Part shown: positions 53,395 through 62,486 of the stretch, one piece after another
Layout of the letters: every line of letters starts with the position of its first letter
Position numbering within the stretch: position 1 is the first letter of the stretch
Source of the DNA: Gammaproteobacteria bacterium
GTDB lineage: Bacteria; Pseudomonadota; Gammaproteobacteria; Pseudomonadales; Cellvibrionaceae
Direction of reading: 5' to 3'
Length of the DNA stretch: 64,000 bases
Assembly: GCA_021151625.1 (NCBI GenBank)
Contig: JAGKWY010000025.1
Coordinates: 15,092 to 79,091, forward strand
The notes under the pieces: generated by a model
The model's input: only the letters and a program-made list of their open reading frames with translations
Told to the model about the DNA's origin: nothing
Database searches by the model: none
Made by a program: the position numbers and the translations under genes

Positions 53395-56115
53395 ATGAAT
53401 AACTATAAATTCCACCCCCTGGCACTGGCCATTGCGATTAGTGCAATGCCTGTTTATGCACAAAATCAATCTGGTGATAACACTGTTGAAGAAGTTGTTG
53501 TTACTGGAAGCTATGCGCAAAGTTTGAAAAATGCGCTGAATGTAAAACGCGAATCAACTGGTATTGTTGATTCGGTTTTTGCAGAAGATGTAGGTAAATT
53601 CCCCGATCAAAACCTGGCTGAATCATTAGGTCGTATTCCCGGCGTAGCTATTGAGCAGGATGACGGTGAAGGTCGTTCTGTTACTGTTCGCGGCCTGGGT
53701 GACGCGTACACCATGGTGACTGTAAACGGTATGCCTGCGCAGTCTTTGGCTGCTGGTTCAGGTGGAGTGCGTACCAGTCGCGCGTTTGACTTTAACGTTT
53801 TTGCCTCAGAATTATTTAGTCGTTTGGATGTATACAAATCTACTTCTGGCGAACTGGAAGATGGCTCGCTCGGTGCAACTGTAGGTTTGCGTACAGCGCG
53901 CCCTTTTGATTATGAAGAATTTGCTGCAGCAGCGAACGTCGAAGCGGGTTATTACGATGGTTCTGGTGCTGTTAAGCCGCGCGTATCCGGGTTGCTCAGC
54001 TTTAACAATGATGTTGTTGGTTTCCTGGCTTCGGTTGCCTATTCCGAAAAAGAAGCACCGTTGACTGGTGCGGAATCTGGTCGTTGGAACCAACAAACTG
54101 GCTCTAACCGTTTCATTTGTTCTGCTGCTAATTGTGGCGCAGATGCAGCTCTGGTGCGCTCAACATGGCATCCACGTATTGCACGTTATGCTGACAAAAC
54201 CAATGATCAAGATCGCCTGGGTGTGACCACTAGTTTCCAGTGGCAAATTGCAGATGAGACCTTGCTTAGCGTTGATGGCCTCTATTCAAAAATTGATGTA
54301 GTGCGTGATGAGCCATTTATGGAAGCTATTTCCCTGGCTCGTAACGACGCAACTGGTATGCGCCAGATGAGCGTTTTGGACTACATGGTTGATGACAACT
54401 ACACCTTGGTAGCTGCCGAAGTGACAGATGCGGATTTCCGCTCAGAAGCTTTCCGGGCTGACTGGTCATCAGAGTTCACCCAACTGTCTGTGGATTTGAA
54501 ACACGAGTTCACTGACAGCTTCCGTATGAATATTCTTGCAGGCAAGACAGAGTCGGTCTTGGATAACCGCGAAGTAACGGTAATTTACGAACACTTCAGC
54601 AGTAACGATAGTCGCGATTACATTACCTATGCAGATGCCAGCGATACTATCAGCTGGGATTACTCGAATATGAAATCGCCAGTGTTGAATTACAGTTTTG
54701 ATACATCAAACCCAGCCAACTGGGAGTTCTCCGAATACCGCGACCGTGTATATGACGCGACCTCGGACACAGGTATGGCGCGCGTAGATTTTGCCTATGA
54801 TCTCGCAGAAGGTTACACCGCTAAGTTTGGTGCAACGCAAAAATCTTATGGCTATGAAATTACCGAAAGTCGTGCAGACCAAACCTTTGCCCAGGCCGAT
54901 GTTGTTAGAGGCGGAGCTAAAGACGGCAATGCATGTGGCATCACTGCCGCTGTTACTGCCGATGATGGTTACGTGATGACTGCGGGCGGCCAATCCTTCT
55001 TCTATCCCGATTTTGGTCGTCGCACCGAGTTTCAGGGTTCCGGCTGTTGGACTTATGCCCCACAAGCTGGTAACACACGTGATGTTGAAGAAGAAGTCTT
55101 CGGCTATTTCGCACAGTTGGATATCGATACTGAGGTGTTCGGCAATCGTTTGCGCGGTAACCTGGGTGTGCGCGAAGCAGAAACTGATCTGCGTGCTGAA
55201 GGTATTACTGTGGTTGACGGTGTAGTAACACCTGTTGTGGTTAAGCACAGCTACAGCGATACGCTCCCTTCTATCACTTTGGCGTACAACGTGACTGAGG
55301 ATTTAGTGGTGCGTGGTGCCGCAGCAAAAGTACTGGCCCGCCCTGAATTAACGGATTTAAACCCTGGTGGTTCTATTACCATTTTCGGTGATCCAAAAGT
55401 AAGTTACGGCAACCCGTTGATTGAACCATTCCGTGCTGACTCCTTTGATTTGGGTTTGGAATGGTATTACTCCGATGACGCTCTGGCTGGTGTTACTCTG
55501 TTCCAAAAAGATGTTGAGTCTTTCCCGACTTCCGAAACCACCGATGTGCCTTGGTCAGAATTGGGGCTACCGAACAGTTTGTTAGGTGCACAAGTAGATA
55601 GTTTGAAAAATGAAACCTTTGAAGTCAGCCGCAAGATTAACGGCGGCGGTGGCAACATTCAGGGAGCTGAAATTTCCTGGCAACAACAATTGTCATTCCT
55701 ACCGGGCCCGGATTGGGTACGTGGATTTGGTATCCAGTCCAACTACACTTATGTAGATGAAGCTGAGTTGGATAGTGGCTCGCCCATGAGAAATGTGTCT
55801 AAAGACTCTTACAACTTCACGCTGTATTGGGAAGGTGAGAAATTCCAGGCGCGTATCAGCAACGCTTATCGTGGCGAGTATTACAGCAACACTGCATCAG
55901 GAGCTTCTGAGTGGCAAACTCGGGTGATTGATGACAGCAATTATGTAGGTGTATCTGCCAGCTATGATATTAACGATCAACTGCGAATTACCTTCAAAGG
56001 CGTGAATGTCCTGGATGAATCCAAATACGAATACGAAACTGAAGGTGTTGCACGTTTAGTATTAGACCACTATGCCGGCCCAAGCTATTTCGTAGGTGCA
56101 AGCTACAAGTTCTAA
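53395..56115 (+). CDS. TonB-dependent receptor of the pectin locus (second of tandem pair)
   Basis: This 906-residue receptor has a signal peptide ending PVYAQ and VEEVVVTGSYAQSL. The plug motifs are DVGKFPDQNLAESLGRIPGV and SVTVRGLGDAYTMVTVNG, and the barrel ends GASYKF. It shares its N-terminal layout with the preceding receptor but diverges in the barrel, so the two probably take different oligomers or sizes. Cysteines in two barrel loops (for example FICSAANCG) may form disulfides. A terminator with the same GGGATGCC stem type as the previous one follows. Confidence 0.95.
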   Translation: MNNYKFHPLALAIAISAMPVYAQNQSGDNTVEEVVVTGSYAQSLKNALNVKRESTGIVDSVFAEDVGKFPDQNLAESLGRIPGVAIEQDDGEGRSVTVRGLGDAYTMVTVNGMPAQSLAAGSGGVRTSRAFDFNVFASELFSRLDVYKSTSGELEDGSLGATVGLRTARPFDYEEFAAAANVEAGYYDGSGAVKPRVSGLLSFNNDVVGFLASVAYSEKEAPLTGAESGRWNQQTGSNRFICSAANCGADAALVRSTWHPRIARYADKTNDQDRLGVTTSFQWQIADETLLSVDGLYSKIDVVRDEPFMEAISLARNDATGMRQMSVLDYMVDDNYTLVAAEVTDADFRSEAFRADWSSEFTQLSVDLKHEFTDSFRMNILAGKTESVLDNREVTVIYEHFSSNDSRDYITYADASDTISWDYSNMKSPVLNYSFDTSNPANWEFSEYRDRVYDATSDTGMARVDFAYDLAEGYTAKFGATQKSYGYEITESRADQTFAQADVVRGGAKDGNACGITAAVTADDGYVMTAGGQSFFYPDFGRRTEFQGSGCWTYAPQAGNTRDVEEEVFGYFAQLDIDTEVFGNRLRGNLGVREAETDLRAEGITVVDGVVTPVVVKHSYSDTLPSITLAYNVTEDLVVRGAAAKVLARPELTDLNPGGSITIFGDPKVSYGNPLIEPFRADSFDLGLEWYYSDDALAGVTLFQKDVESFPTSETTDVPWSELGLPNSLLGAQVDSLKNETFEVSRKINGGGGNIQGAEISWQQQLSFLPGPDWVRGFGIQSNYTYVDEAELDSGSPMRNVSKDSYNFTLYWEGEKFQARISNAYRGEYYSNTASGASEWQTRVIDDSNYVGVSASYDINDQLRITFKGVNVLDESKYEYETEGVARLVLDHYAGPSYFVGASYKF

Positions 56116-56139
56116 TTGGTACGTTTTAAGCAAGGCCGA

Positions 56140-56168
56140 GGGATGCCAGTTTACTGGCATCCCTGTTT
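56140..56168 (+). terminator. terminator after the second tandem TonB receptor
   Basis: GGGATGCCAG (56140-56149) pairs with CTGGCATCCC (56154-56163) around TTTA, then TGTTTGATT. The T-run is imperfect. Confidence 0.8.
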
Positions 56169-56302
56169 GATTATTTAAGTAAGCAATTTGCTGGTTTTTA
56201 TACACAGCTAATTATTAGGTAACAGTAACTGAGAGAAGGTGAAGAGCGTGAGTTTATTGTTGAAAAGCAAAACGCCCATGCGATGGCACTCAGGATAGTT
56301 TA

Positions 56303-58480
56303 TTGCTGGCCAGCGATTTCGCTGCGGCTGAAATAAAATCCTTTGTTATTTCCAGCGACCCTGCTATTCAAAAACCTGCGTTGAAAAAACAAACCCAGGC
56401 GGAAATTTCCATCAAAGAAGGCGGCGAGTGGAAAGGTAAAGAATATGTTGGCGGCGCATTTAAAAATGTGGATAAGGTAACGCCACCGGCGCAATACACT
56501 GACCACTCCTTCTGGATTCGCTATGAAGGCCCGGGTATTGAGTCCGATAAAGTGGCCTATCGCGTGTACCTCGACTGGCGCAACGGTTTCGATATTTTTG
56601 GCAAGAAAACCCACGATGTGGTTTTGCAAAATGTCGGACAAGACGGCTATGACTCCTATCACCTGAATTCTGATTGGGGTGTGGATGTTTTAAAAGTCGG
56701 AAAATCACTCGGCATGGGTGGTTATGGTTTCTGGAATGGCAAGAGTGTTGATCTGGTGTCCTTAGTGGATACTCGCGATGCCATCATCACCAACAATGGC
56801 GATTTGTATTCCGGTTTCAAAATTAATTACAACGGTTGGCAAATTAACAATCAAAAACTGGATTTGTCGGCGCATCTCACTATGAATGCCGGCAGCCGTT
56901 TGGTGAACGTAAAATTGCAAGCCAGCCAGCAGTTGCCTAATTTGGCAATTGGTTTGGTAAAACATCCCGGTACGACTTTTATCGAAGGCCCGCAAGAAGT
57001 TAGCGGTTACGCCTGGACCTATGTCGCCAGCTGGGGCAAGCAAAGCCTGAGCGGTGAAAATGATCATTTAGGTATGGCAGTTATTTTCCGCCGCGATGAT
57101 CGCTCCGAACAAACTACCGATGAAACTTCCTATGTGTCAGTAATGAAAGACAAAGGCGGTGAATTGGAATACTACTTCCTTGCGGCCTGGGAGCACGAAC
57201 TGGATGGCATTAAAACCGAAGCAGATTTTAAAGCCTATCTCGATCAGGAAGTGCAGCGCTTAACCAAAACTCCGCGTGTGCGTTTTGAATCCACCATCAG
57301 CGCTGATGCGAAAAAAAATCCCATTGATGCCAATGCCGCATTGAACTGGGCCAAGCAATTGGCGGATTCAGAATTGGAACGCAAAACCCTGAATTACCAT
57401 TACCAGGGTTGGGATGAATATCGCAAACGTCCCGGCAAATTTGAATACGATGTAGTGGGTATGCAAATCGCGGCATTGCAGGATATAGATGCAATCAGCC
57501 CTAACCCCGCCTACCGCAAAGCATTGGAAACGGTAACCGGCAGCTACATTCGCGATGACGGCCACATAGAAACTTTTGAACCGGATTTATTCAGTATCGA
57601 TTTAACCAAGCCTGGTGAAATGGTGATTTTGCTGGAGCAGCGCACCAAGCAGGAAAAATATCGCAAAGCGGCAGATTTCCTGCGCGAAAATTTAAAGCGT
57701 CATCCGCGCACCAGCCAGGGGGCGTTCTGGCATCGCGCCACCTACCCGAATCAATTGTGGCTGGACGGTGTCTACATGGGCATGCCCTTCCTTGCGCGCT
57801 ATGCAGCCACGTATGAAACTGGTGCACAGCAACATGAAAGTTTTAAAGAGGCCGTGCACGAATTTACCATTGCGCGCGAACATCTGCGCGATGCAAAAAC
57901 CGGCTTGTATTACCACGCCTGGGATGAATCCAAAAAAGCGAATTGGGCCGATAAAGAAACCGGCCGCGCGCCGCAATTCTGGTCGCGCGGTATGGGTTGG
58001 TATGCGATGGCATTAGTTGACGTATTGGATTTTATTCCCGAATCAGAAACTGAATTGCGCAAGGAATTAACCGATATTATTGCTGAGCTTGCGCCCGATA
58101 TTTTGCGCTATCAGGATGAAGCTACCGGCACCTGGTGGCAAATTACCGATAAGCCGGGCGAGCTGGGCAATTACCGCGAATCTTCTGCCAGCGCTATGTT
58201 TGCCTATTTCCTGGCGAAATCCGTTAACAAGGGTTATCTGCCCGATTCCTATCGCGCGGCAGCGGTAAAAAGTTATCAGGGCATCATCAATGAATTTATG
58301 ACGGTGCATAAAGATGGCAAGGTCAGTATGAATGACCAATGCCTGGTGGCGGGTTTGGGTTTTGGACGCGACGGCAGTTACGACTACTACATGACCGAGC
58401 GCATTTTTTCCAATGACCCTAAAGGCAATACGCCCTTTATCGGCGCCAGTCTGGAAATCTATAAATTACTCAAACAATAA
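56303..58480 (+). CDS. DUF4861-GH105 fusion: unsaturated (rhamno)galacturonyl hydrolase
   Basis: The protein, 725 residues from TTG 56303, joins a DUF4861 domain (about 10-315, with WIRYEGPGIESDKVAYRVYL and FDIFGKK) to a GH105 (alpha/alpha)6 barrel (about 330-724). In the barrel WLDGVYMGMPF carries the likely catalytic Asp488 and FWSRGMGWYAMALVD follows. GH105 removes the unsaturated uronate left by pectate or rhamnogalacturonan lyases. The expected signal peptide is not in frame. A ribosome-binding site and GTG at 56248 start SLLLKSKTPMRWHSG, which hits a stop at 56296. The tail of a signal peptide (SLLLASDFAAAE) sits in the main frame instead. This looks like a small deletion or frameshift near 56290. 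Confidence 0.88.
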   Translation: MLASDFAAAEIKSFVISSDPAIQKPALKKQTQAEISIKEGGEWKGKEYVGGAFKNVDKVTPPAQYTDHSFWIRYEGPGIESDKVAYRVYLDWRNGFDIFGKKTHDVVLQNVGQDGYDSYHLNSDWGVDVLKVGKSLGMGGYGFWNGKSVDLVSLVDTRDAIITNNGDLYSGFKINYNGWQINNQKLDLSAHLTMNAGSRLVNVKLQASQQLPNLAIGLVKHPGTTFIEGPQEVSGYAWTYVASWGKQSLSGENDHLGMAVIFRRDDRSEQTTDETSYVSVMKDKGGELEYYFLAAWEHELDGIKTEADFKAYLDQEVQRLTKTPRVRFESTISADAKKNPIDANAALNWAKQLADSELERKTLNYHYQGWDEYRKRPGKFEYDVVGMQIAALQDIDAISPNPAYRKALETVTGSYIRDDGHIETFEPDLFSIDLTKPGEMVILLEQRTKQEKYRKAADFLRENLKRHPRTSQGAFWHRATYPNQLWLDGVYMGMPFLARYAATYETGAQQHESFKEAVHEFTIAREHLRDAKTGLYYHAWDESKKANWADKETGRAPQFWSRGMGWYAMALVDVLDFIPESETELRKELTDIIAELAPDILRYQDEATGTWWQITDKPGELGNYRESSASAMFAYFLAKSVNKGYLPDSYRAAAVKSYQGIINEFMTVHKDGKVSMNDQCLVAGLGFGRDGSYDYYMTERIFSNDPKGNTPFIGASLEIYKLLKQ

Positions 58481-58490
58481 CAATTCACTG

Positions 58491-58526
58491 CATAGCCAGG
58501 TTTAATTTTTACCTGGCTATGTCTTT
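58491..58526 (+). terminator. terminator after the GH105 gene
   Basis: CATAGCCAGGT (58491-58501) pairs perfectly with ACCTGGCTATG (58511-58521), followed by TCTTTCG. It is a long stem with a weak T-run. Confidence 0.75.
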
Positions 58527-58611
58527 CGCTAAGCTAGTGCAATCACTCTTGTCATCCGTGTTAGACGTTTCCAATCAGTTATAAGCTGATTTATTATCAA
58601 AAGGTTTTATT

Positions 58612-59451
58612 ATGAAAGTTTTAGAAGAACGTTTTGCAGTTCATGTAGACGACTACAAGCATTACGACACTGAAAAATTGCGCAAGCATTTCTTGGTAGA
58701 AAATATCTTCGCTGCGGATGATGTTTTATTTACCTACACCCATTACGAGCGTTTGATGGTGGGCGGCGCATTTCCAGCCAGCAAGCCGGTAAAACTGGAA
58801 ACCTATGATCAGCTGAAGTCGGAATTCTTTTTACAGCGTCGCGAATTGGGTGCAATCAATATTGGTGGTGCCGGTAAGGTATCGGTTGATGGTGAAGTGT
58901 ATGACATCAACACCAAAGAAGCGCTCTACATTGGTCGCGGTGCCAAAGAGGTGATTTTCTCCAGTGTGGATGCAAGTAACCCGGCGAAGTTCTATTTGAA
59001 CTCCACACCGGCGCATTGCACTTATCCCACCAAAAAACTGAACAAGGAAAACAGCAAAGTGCTGCACATGGGCGCGGGCGATACCTGTAACGAGCGCGAT
59101 ATTTATCAGCTGATGATCAGCACTGTGCTGGACACCTGCCAGTTGCAAATGGGTATGACTGAATTAAAACCCGGCAGCATTTGGAACACCATGCCGATGC
59201 ACACCCACAGTCGCCGTATGGAAGCCTATTTTTATTTCAATATTCCGGAAACTCACGCTGTGTGTCACTTCATGGGGCCAGCGGAAGAAACTCGCCACCT
59301 GTGGATTGGCAATGAGCAAGCGGTAGTGTCGCCGCCCTGGTCAATGCACTCAGGTGTAGGCACTGCCAACTATACTTTTATTTGGGGTATGGCCGGCGAG
59401 AACCACGACTACACAGATATGGATCACCATAAGCCAAGCGAGCTGAAGTAA
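58612..59451 (+). CDS. kduI: 5-keto-4-deoxyuronate isomerase KduI
   Basis: KduI converts 5-keto-4-deoxyuronate (from unsaturated galacturonate) to 2,5-diketo-3-deoxygluconate in the cytoplasm. The 279-residue cupin matches the family length, with YTHYERLMVGGAFP, RRELGAINIGGAG, the zinc-ligand region MPMHTHSRRMEAYFYF and a C-terminal WSMHSGVGTANYTFIWGMAG. AAGG precedes the ATG. It is followed by kduD on the same strand, the standard pair. Confidence 0.97.
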   Translation: MKVLEERFAVHVDDYKHYDTEKLRKHFLVENIFAADDVLFTYTHYERLMVGGAFPASKPVKLETYDQLKSEFFLQRRELGAINIGGAGKVSVDGEVYDINTKEALYIGRGAKEVIFSSVDASNPAKFYLNSTPAHCTYPTKKLNKENSKVLHMGAGDTCNERDIYQLMISTVLDTCQLQMGMTELKPGSIWNTMPMHTHSRRMEAYFYFNIPETHAVCHFMGPAEETRHLWIGNEQAVVSPPWSMHSGVGTANYTFIWGMAGENHDYTDMDHHKPSELK

Positions 59452-59550
59452 TGTGCATTATTTTCCGGTGATGAATGAAATTTGTTGCAGGAAAGTATGA
59501 ATAAAAAATCGCTAAAAATTTTTAAAAGTCATTTGTAACGAGATCACTCT

Positions 59551-60345
59551 ATGACTCATCCACTCTTTGATTTAACCGGAAAAGTTGCACTGGTCACCGG
59601 TGCAACTCACGGCCTGGGTATGGCCATGGCTGCTGGCCTTGCCAGTGCGGGTGCTAAATTGATTATCAACGGCAACTCCTCGCAAGAAAAAATCGATAAC
59701 GCCGTTAACGAATATCGCGCACAAGGCTTCCAGGCTTTCGGTTACAGATTTAACGTGACCGATGAAGACCAGGTAGCTGCTGCGGTTGATCAAATCGAAC
59801 AGGACCACGGCCCTATCGATATTTTGATTAACAACGCTGGCATTATTAAGCGTACGCCCTTACTGGAAATGTCGCTGGCCGATTTTGAAGAAGTAATCAA
59901 AATCGATTTGACTGGTGTATTTACCATGACGCGCCCGGTTGCACGCAAAATGGTAGAGCGTCGCCAAGGCAAGATTATTAATATCTGCTCCATGATGAGC
60001 GAACTGGGCCGCAATTCGGTGGGTGCTTATGCTGCAGCCAAAGGCGGCTTGAAAATGCTCACCAAAAATATGGCCACCGAATGGGCTAAATACAATGTGC
60101 AAGTAAACGGCATTGGCCCCGGCTACTTCGCCACCAGCCAAACCGAACCCATTCGTGTGGATGGACATCCGTTTAACGATTTCATTATCAACCGCACCCC
60201 CGCCGCCAAATGGGGCGACCCGGATGACCTGCAAGGCGCAACCATTTTCCTCGCCTCCAAAGCGAGTGATTTTGTCACCGGACAAATCGTTTATGTTGAT
60301 GGCGGTATTCTTGCAACTATTGGCAAACCTTCGAATGAAGCTTAA
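59551..60345 (+). CDS. kduD: 2-dehydro-3-deoxy-D-gluconate 5-dehydrogenase KduD
   Basis: KduD reduces 2,5-diketo-3-deoxygluconate to KDG with NADH. The 264-residue SDR has VTGATHGLGMAMA, DILINNAGIIKR, the catalytic Ser in CSMMSELG and Tyr-x3-Lys in YAAAKGGLKM, and a C-terminal VDGGILATIG typical of KduD. It lies 99 bases after kduI and is followed by a terminator. Its product feeds KdgK at 42122. Confidence 0.95.
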   Translation: MTHPLFDLTGKVALVTGATHGLGMAMAAGLASAGAKLIINGNSSQEKIDNAVNEYRAQGFQAFGYRFNVTDEDQVAAAVDQIEQDHGPIDILINNAGIIKRTPLLEMSLADFEEVIKIDLTGVFTMTRPVARKMVERRQGKIINICSMMSELGRNSVGAYAAAKGGLKMLTKNMATEWAKYNVQVNGIGPGYFATSQTEPIRVDGHPFNDFIINRTPAAKWGDPDDLQGATIFLASKASDFVTGQIVYVDGGILATIGKPSNEA

Positions 60346-60699
60346 ACGCAGTTAAGTTGTACCCGCTTTTGCGTTTCAAAAAGGCCGCCTCACAAGGGCG
60401 GCTTTTTCATTATGGAAATGACCATTAATATTTAAATAATTAAAAATTCATTGAGCGATTAATTGTGTTTTTAATAGGATTTGGAGCGCCATTATTTTTC
60501 GCATTGCGCTCCTAATCACAGGAAAATTAAATTTATCCACTATGCTGATTCCATTCGGCATAAGCATTCTCCTCGCAGTATTTTTAAATAAAAGTGCATC
60601 GGTCAATAAACGGGATACATAACGATAAAGCTCCCGTGTTTCTGCTTTACAACAATCCGTTGTTTTTATTGATCACCACTTTTATTAATGGAGTCTGCT
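60346..60699. other. 354-base intergenic region upstream of the pectate lyase gene
   Basis: It contains the kduD terminator (60384-60407) and an inverted repeat GGAGCGC (60483-60489) with GCGCTCC (60506-60512), which could be an operator or hairpin. A GGAG site lies just before the ATG at 60700. No gene was seen. Confidence 0.6.
60384..60407 (+). terminator. terminator of kduI-kduD
   Basis: GCCGCC (60384-60389) pairs with GGCGGC (60397-60402), followed by TTTTT and preceded by an A-run. Confidence 0.88.
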
Positions 60700-62277
60700 A
60701 TGCGCAGTTCACATTTATTATTGGGCATGCTGGCGTGTGTTGTTGCCAGTACATCATTTGCCGCTAATCGCCCAAGCGGGTATGCCACTATTTGCAATGA
60801 AGGTAAAACCTGTTCGGTACCTGCTAATACGCAGGTGGCTTATGGGCGTGCGGATAAATTCACTTTTAAAATATTGACCGGCAGTTTTGTGTGCGGTGAA
60901 GTGACTTTTGGTGCGGGTACCAAAGTTCCTGGTGGAACTAATGAGTGTTCTGTTCCCGCCAACACTTCTGCGGCCAGCAGTGTAAACGCCGTGAGTTCTT
61001 CCAGCAGTAAATCGTCGATAGCAACCAGTGTATCGTCGAGTGCAATTACTGCGTCGTCGCGTTCATCCATCAGTTCGTCAATTACTTCATCAATTACAAC
61101 ATCAACCACAACGACTAGTTCTGTGAGCTATTCATCCTTACCTGCTGGTGATGGCCTTGTTGGTTGGGGCACAGTGCATAGCGATGGTTTGCCGACCGGT
61201 GGTGCGGGTGGAAATGTTTGCACGGCAACTTCATTGGCCAGTTTGCAAGCGTGCATTTCCACCGCGAGTAGCGGCAATAATAAAACCATTCCCTGGACTA
61301 TTTATGTGAAGGGTTATATCGATGGCGCGACTAACGCCGATACTACCGGTTTTACCCAGCTGCGCATTAACCGCGATAACACCTCATTAATTGGTGTAGT
61401 GGAAAATGGTGTAATTCCATCGCTCAATGCCGTGTGGATTACGGTGGGCGCCTACAAAAATATTATTGTGCGCAATATTCGTTTTGTTTCCGGCAAAGAT
61501 ACCGGCTGGGCTTATGAAAGCTTTTCCAAATGTATTTATGTGGATAAAGATTTTTGCCCATCCAATGCTGATCCGGACAGTTTGACTTTGCAGGGTACAA
61601 CGCGCGCCTGGGTGGATCACAATGAGTTTACTGACGGTGCGGATTTTAATGGCGTGAATGCCAATAAAGCCTTTTACAAAATGTACGATGGTTTGGTGGA
61701 TATTAAAAAAGGTGCGGATTTTATTACCCTTTCCTACAACAAATTTTCCAATCACGACAAATCCATTTTGATTGGTGCCAATGACAGTGTGGATGGTGAA
61801 TACCGTATTACCTTTTATCGCAACTGGTTCCAATACACCGGTCAGCGCACACCGCGCGTGCGCAATGGTCAGGTGCATATCCTGAATAATGTTTATGAAG
61901 GTGTTAAGCGCACCACGGAAGATCGCCCCTACCATATGACCTATGTAATTGGCCTGGGTTTTAACGGCAAGGCATTTTCCGAGCGCAATGCATTTGATAT
62001 TCAGGGCGCTAGCGCAACGCAATTACTCTCGGCTAATTTTGATGAATGGAGCCAATACTTTACCGATGTAGGCTCCTGGTTAAATGGTTCGCCTGTAGAT
62101 TTAAATGCGGCCGCTGCAGAAGTGATTAATGCACAAAACGCCGCAGAGAAGGCCAGCAAACCTTTCCTGGGGCCAGTGACCTGGGCACCGGGTGATTACT
62201 ATGGTTACAGTCCGGTGACTGATGTTGAGCAGTTGCGCCAAGTGGTAAAAACCAATGCTGGCGTTGGCAAGTTATGA
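60700..62277 (+). CDS. pectate lyase (polysaccharide lyase family 1), modular
   Basis: This 525-residue secreted enzyme cleaves polygalacturonate by beta-elimination with calcium. Parts in order are a signal peptide (1-22, ending SFAAN) and a small N-terminal module with paired cysteines (GYATICNEGKTCSVP and ECSVP). A Ser/Thr-rich linker (about 88-145) leads to the PL1 domain with TRAWVDHNEF, DGLVDIKKGADFITLSYNKF and the catalytic-arginine motif RTPRVRNGQVHILNN. The ATG at 60700 has GGAG six bases upstream; an ATG at 60688 is in frame but less likely. Serine-rich linkers are common in Cellvibrio plant-cell-wall enzymes. Its products feed GH105 and KduI. Confidence 0.94.
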   Translation: MRSSHLLLGMLACVVASTSFAANRPSGYATICNEGKTCSVPANTQVAYGRADKFTFKILTGSFVCGEVTFGAGTKVPGGTNECSVPANTSAASSVNAVSSSSSKSSIATSVSSSAITASSRSSISSSITSSITTSTTTTSSVSYSSLPAGDGLVGWGTVHSDGLPTGGAGGNVCTATSLASLQACISTASSGNNKTIPWTIYVKGYIDGATNADTTGFTQLRINRDNTSLIGVVENGVIPSLNAVWITVGAYKNIIVRNIRFVSGKDTGWAYESFSKCIYVDKDFCPSNADPDSLTLQGTTRAWVDHNEFTDGADFNGVNANKAFYKMYDGLVDIKKGADFITLSYNKFSNHDKSILIGANDSVDGEYRITFYRNWFQYTGQRTPRVRNGQVHILNNVYEGVKRTTEDRPYHMTYVIGLGFNGKAFSERNAFDIQGASATQLLSANFDEWSQYFTDVGSWLNGSPVDLNAAAAEVINAQNAAEKASKPFLGPVTWAPGDYYGYSPVTDVEQLRQVVKTNAGVGKL

Positions 62278-62298
62278 ATTACAGTAAATAAAATATAA

Positions 62299-62323
62299 GC
62301 CGCACACTTGTGCGGCTTTTTTT
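62299..62323 (+). terminator. terminator of the pectate lyase gene
   Basis: GCCGCACA (62299-62306) pairs with TGTGCGGC (62309-62316), followed by seven T residues. The inner pairs probably open to give a larger loop. Confidence 0.92.
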
Positions 62324-62486
62324 ATTGGTGCGATTATCCAATTATTGGCTTTATAACCATAGCAAGCCTTAGTGGTGACTTTTTTCAAGATCCTCATTTA
62401 CAATGCAAAGGCATTAATTTTAAGTTGAGTAATAGCGACATAAATAATGCAAAGGACTTTTGAGTTAACGTAAATAGGATGAAAAT

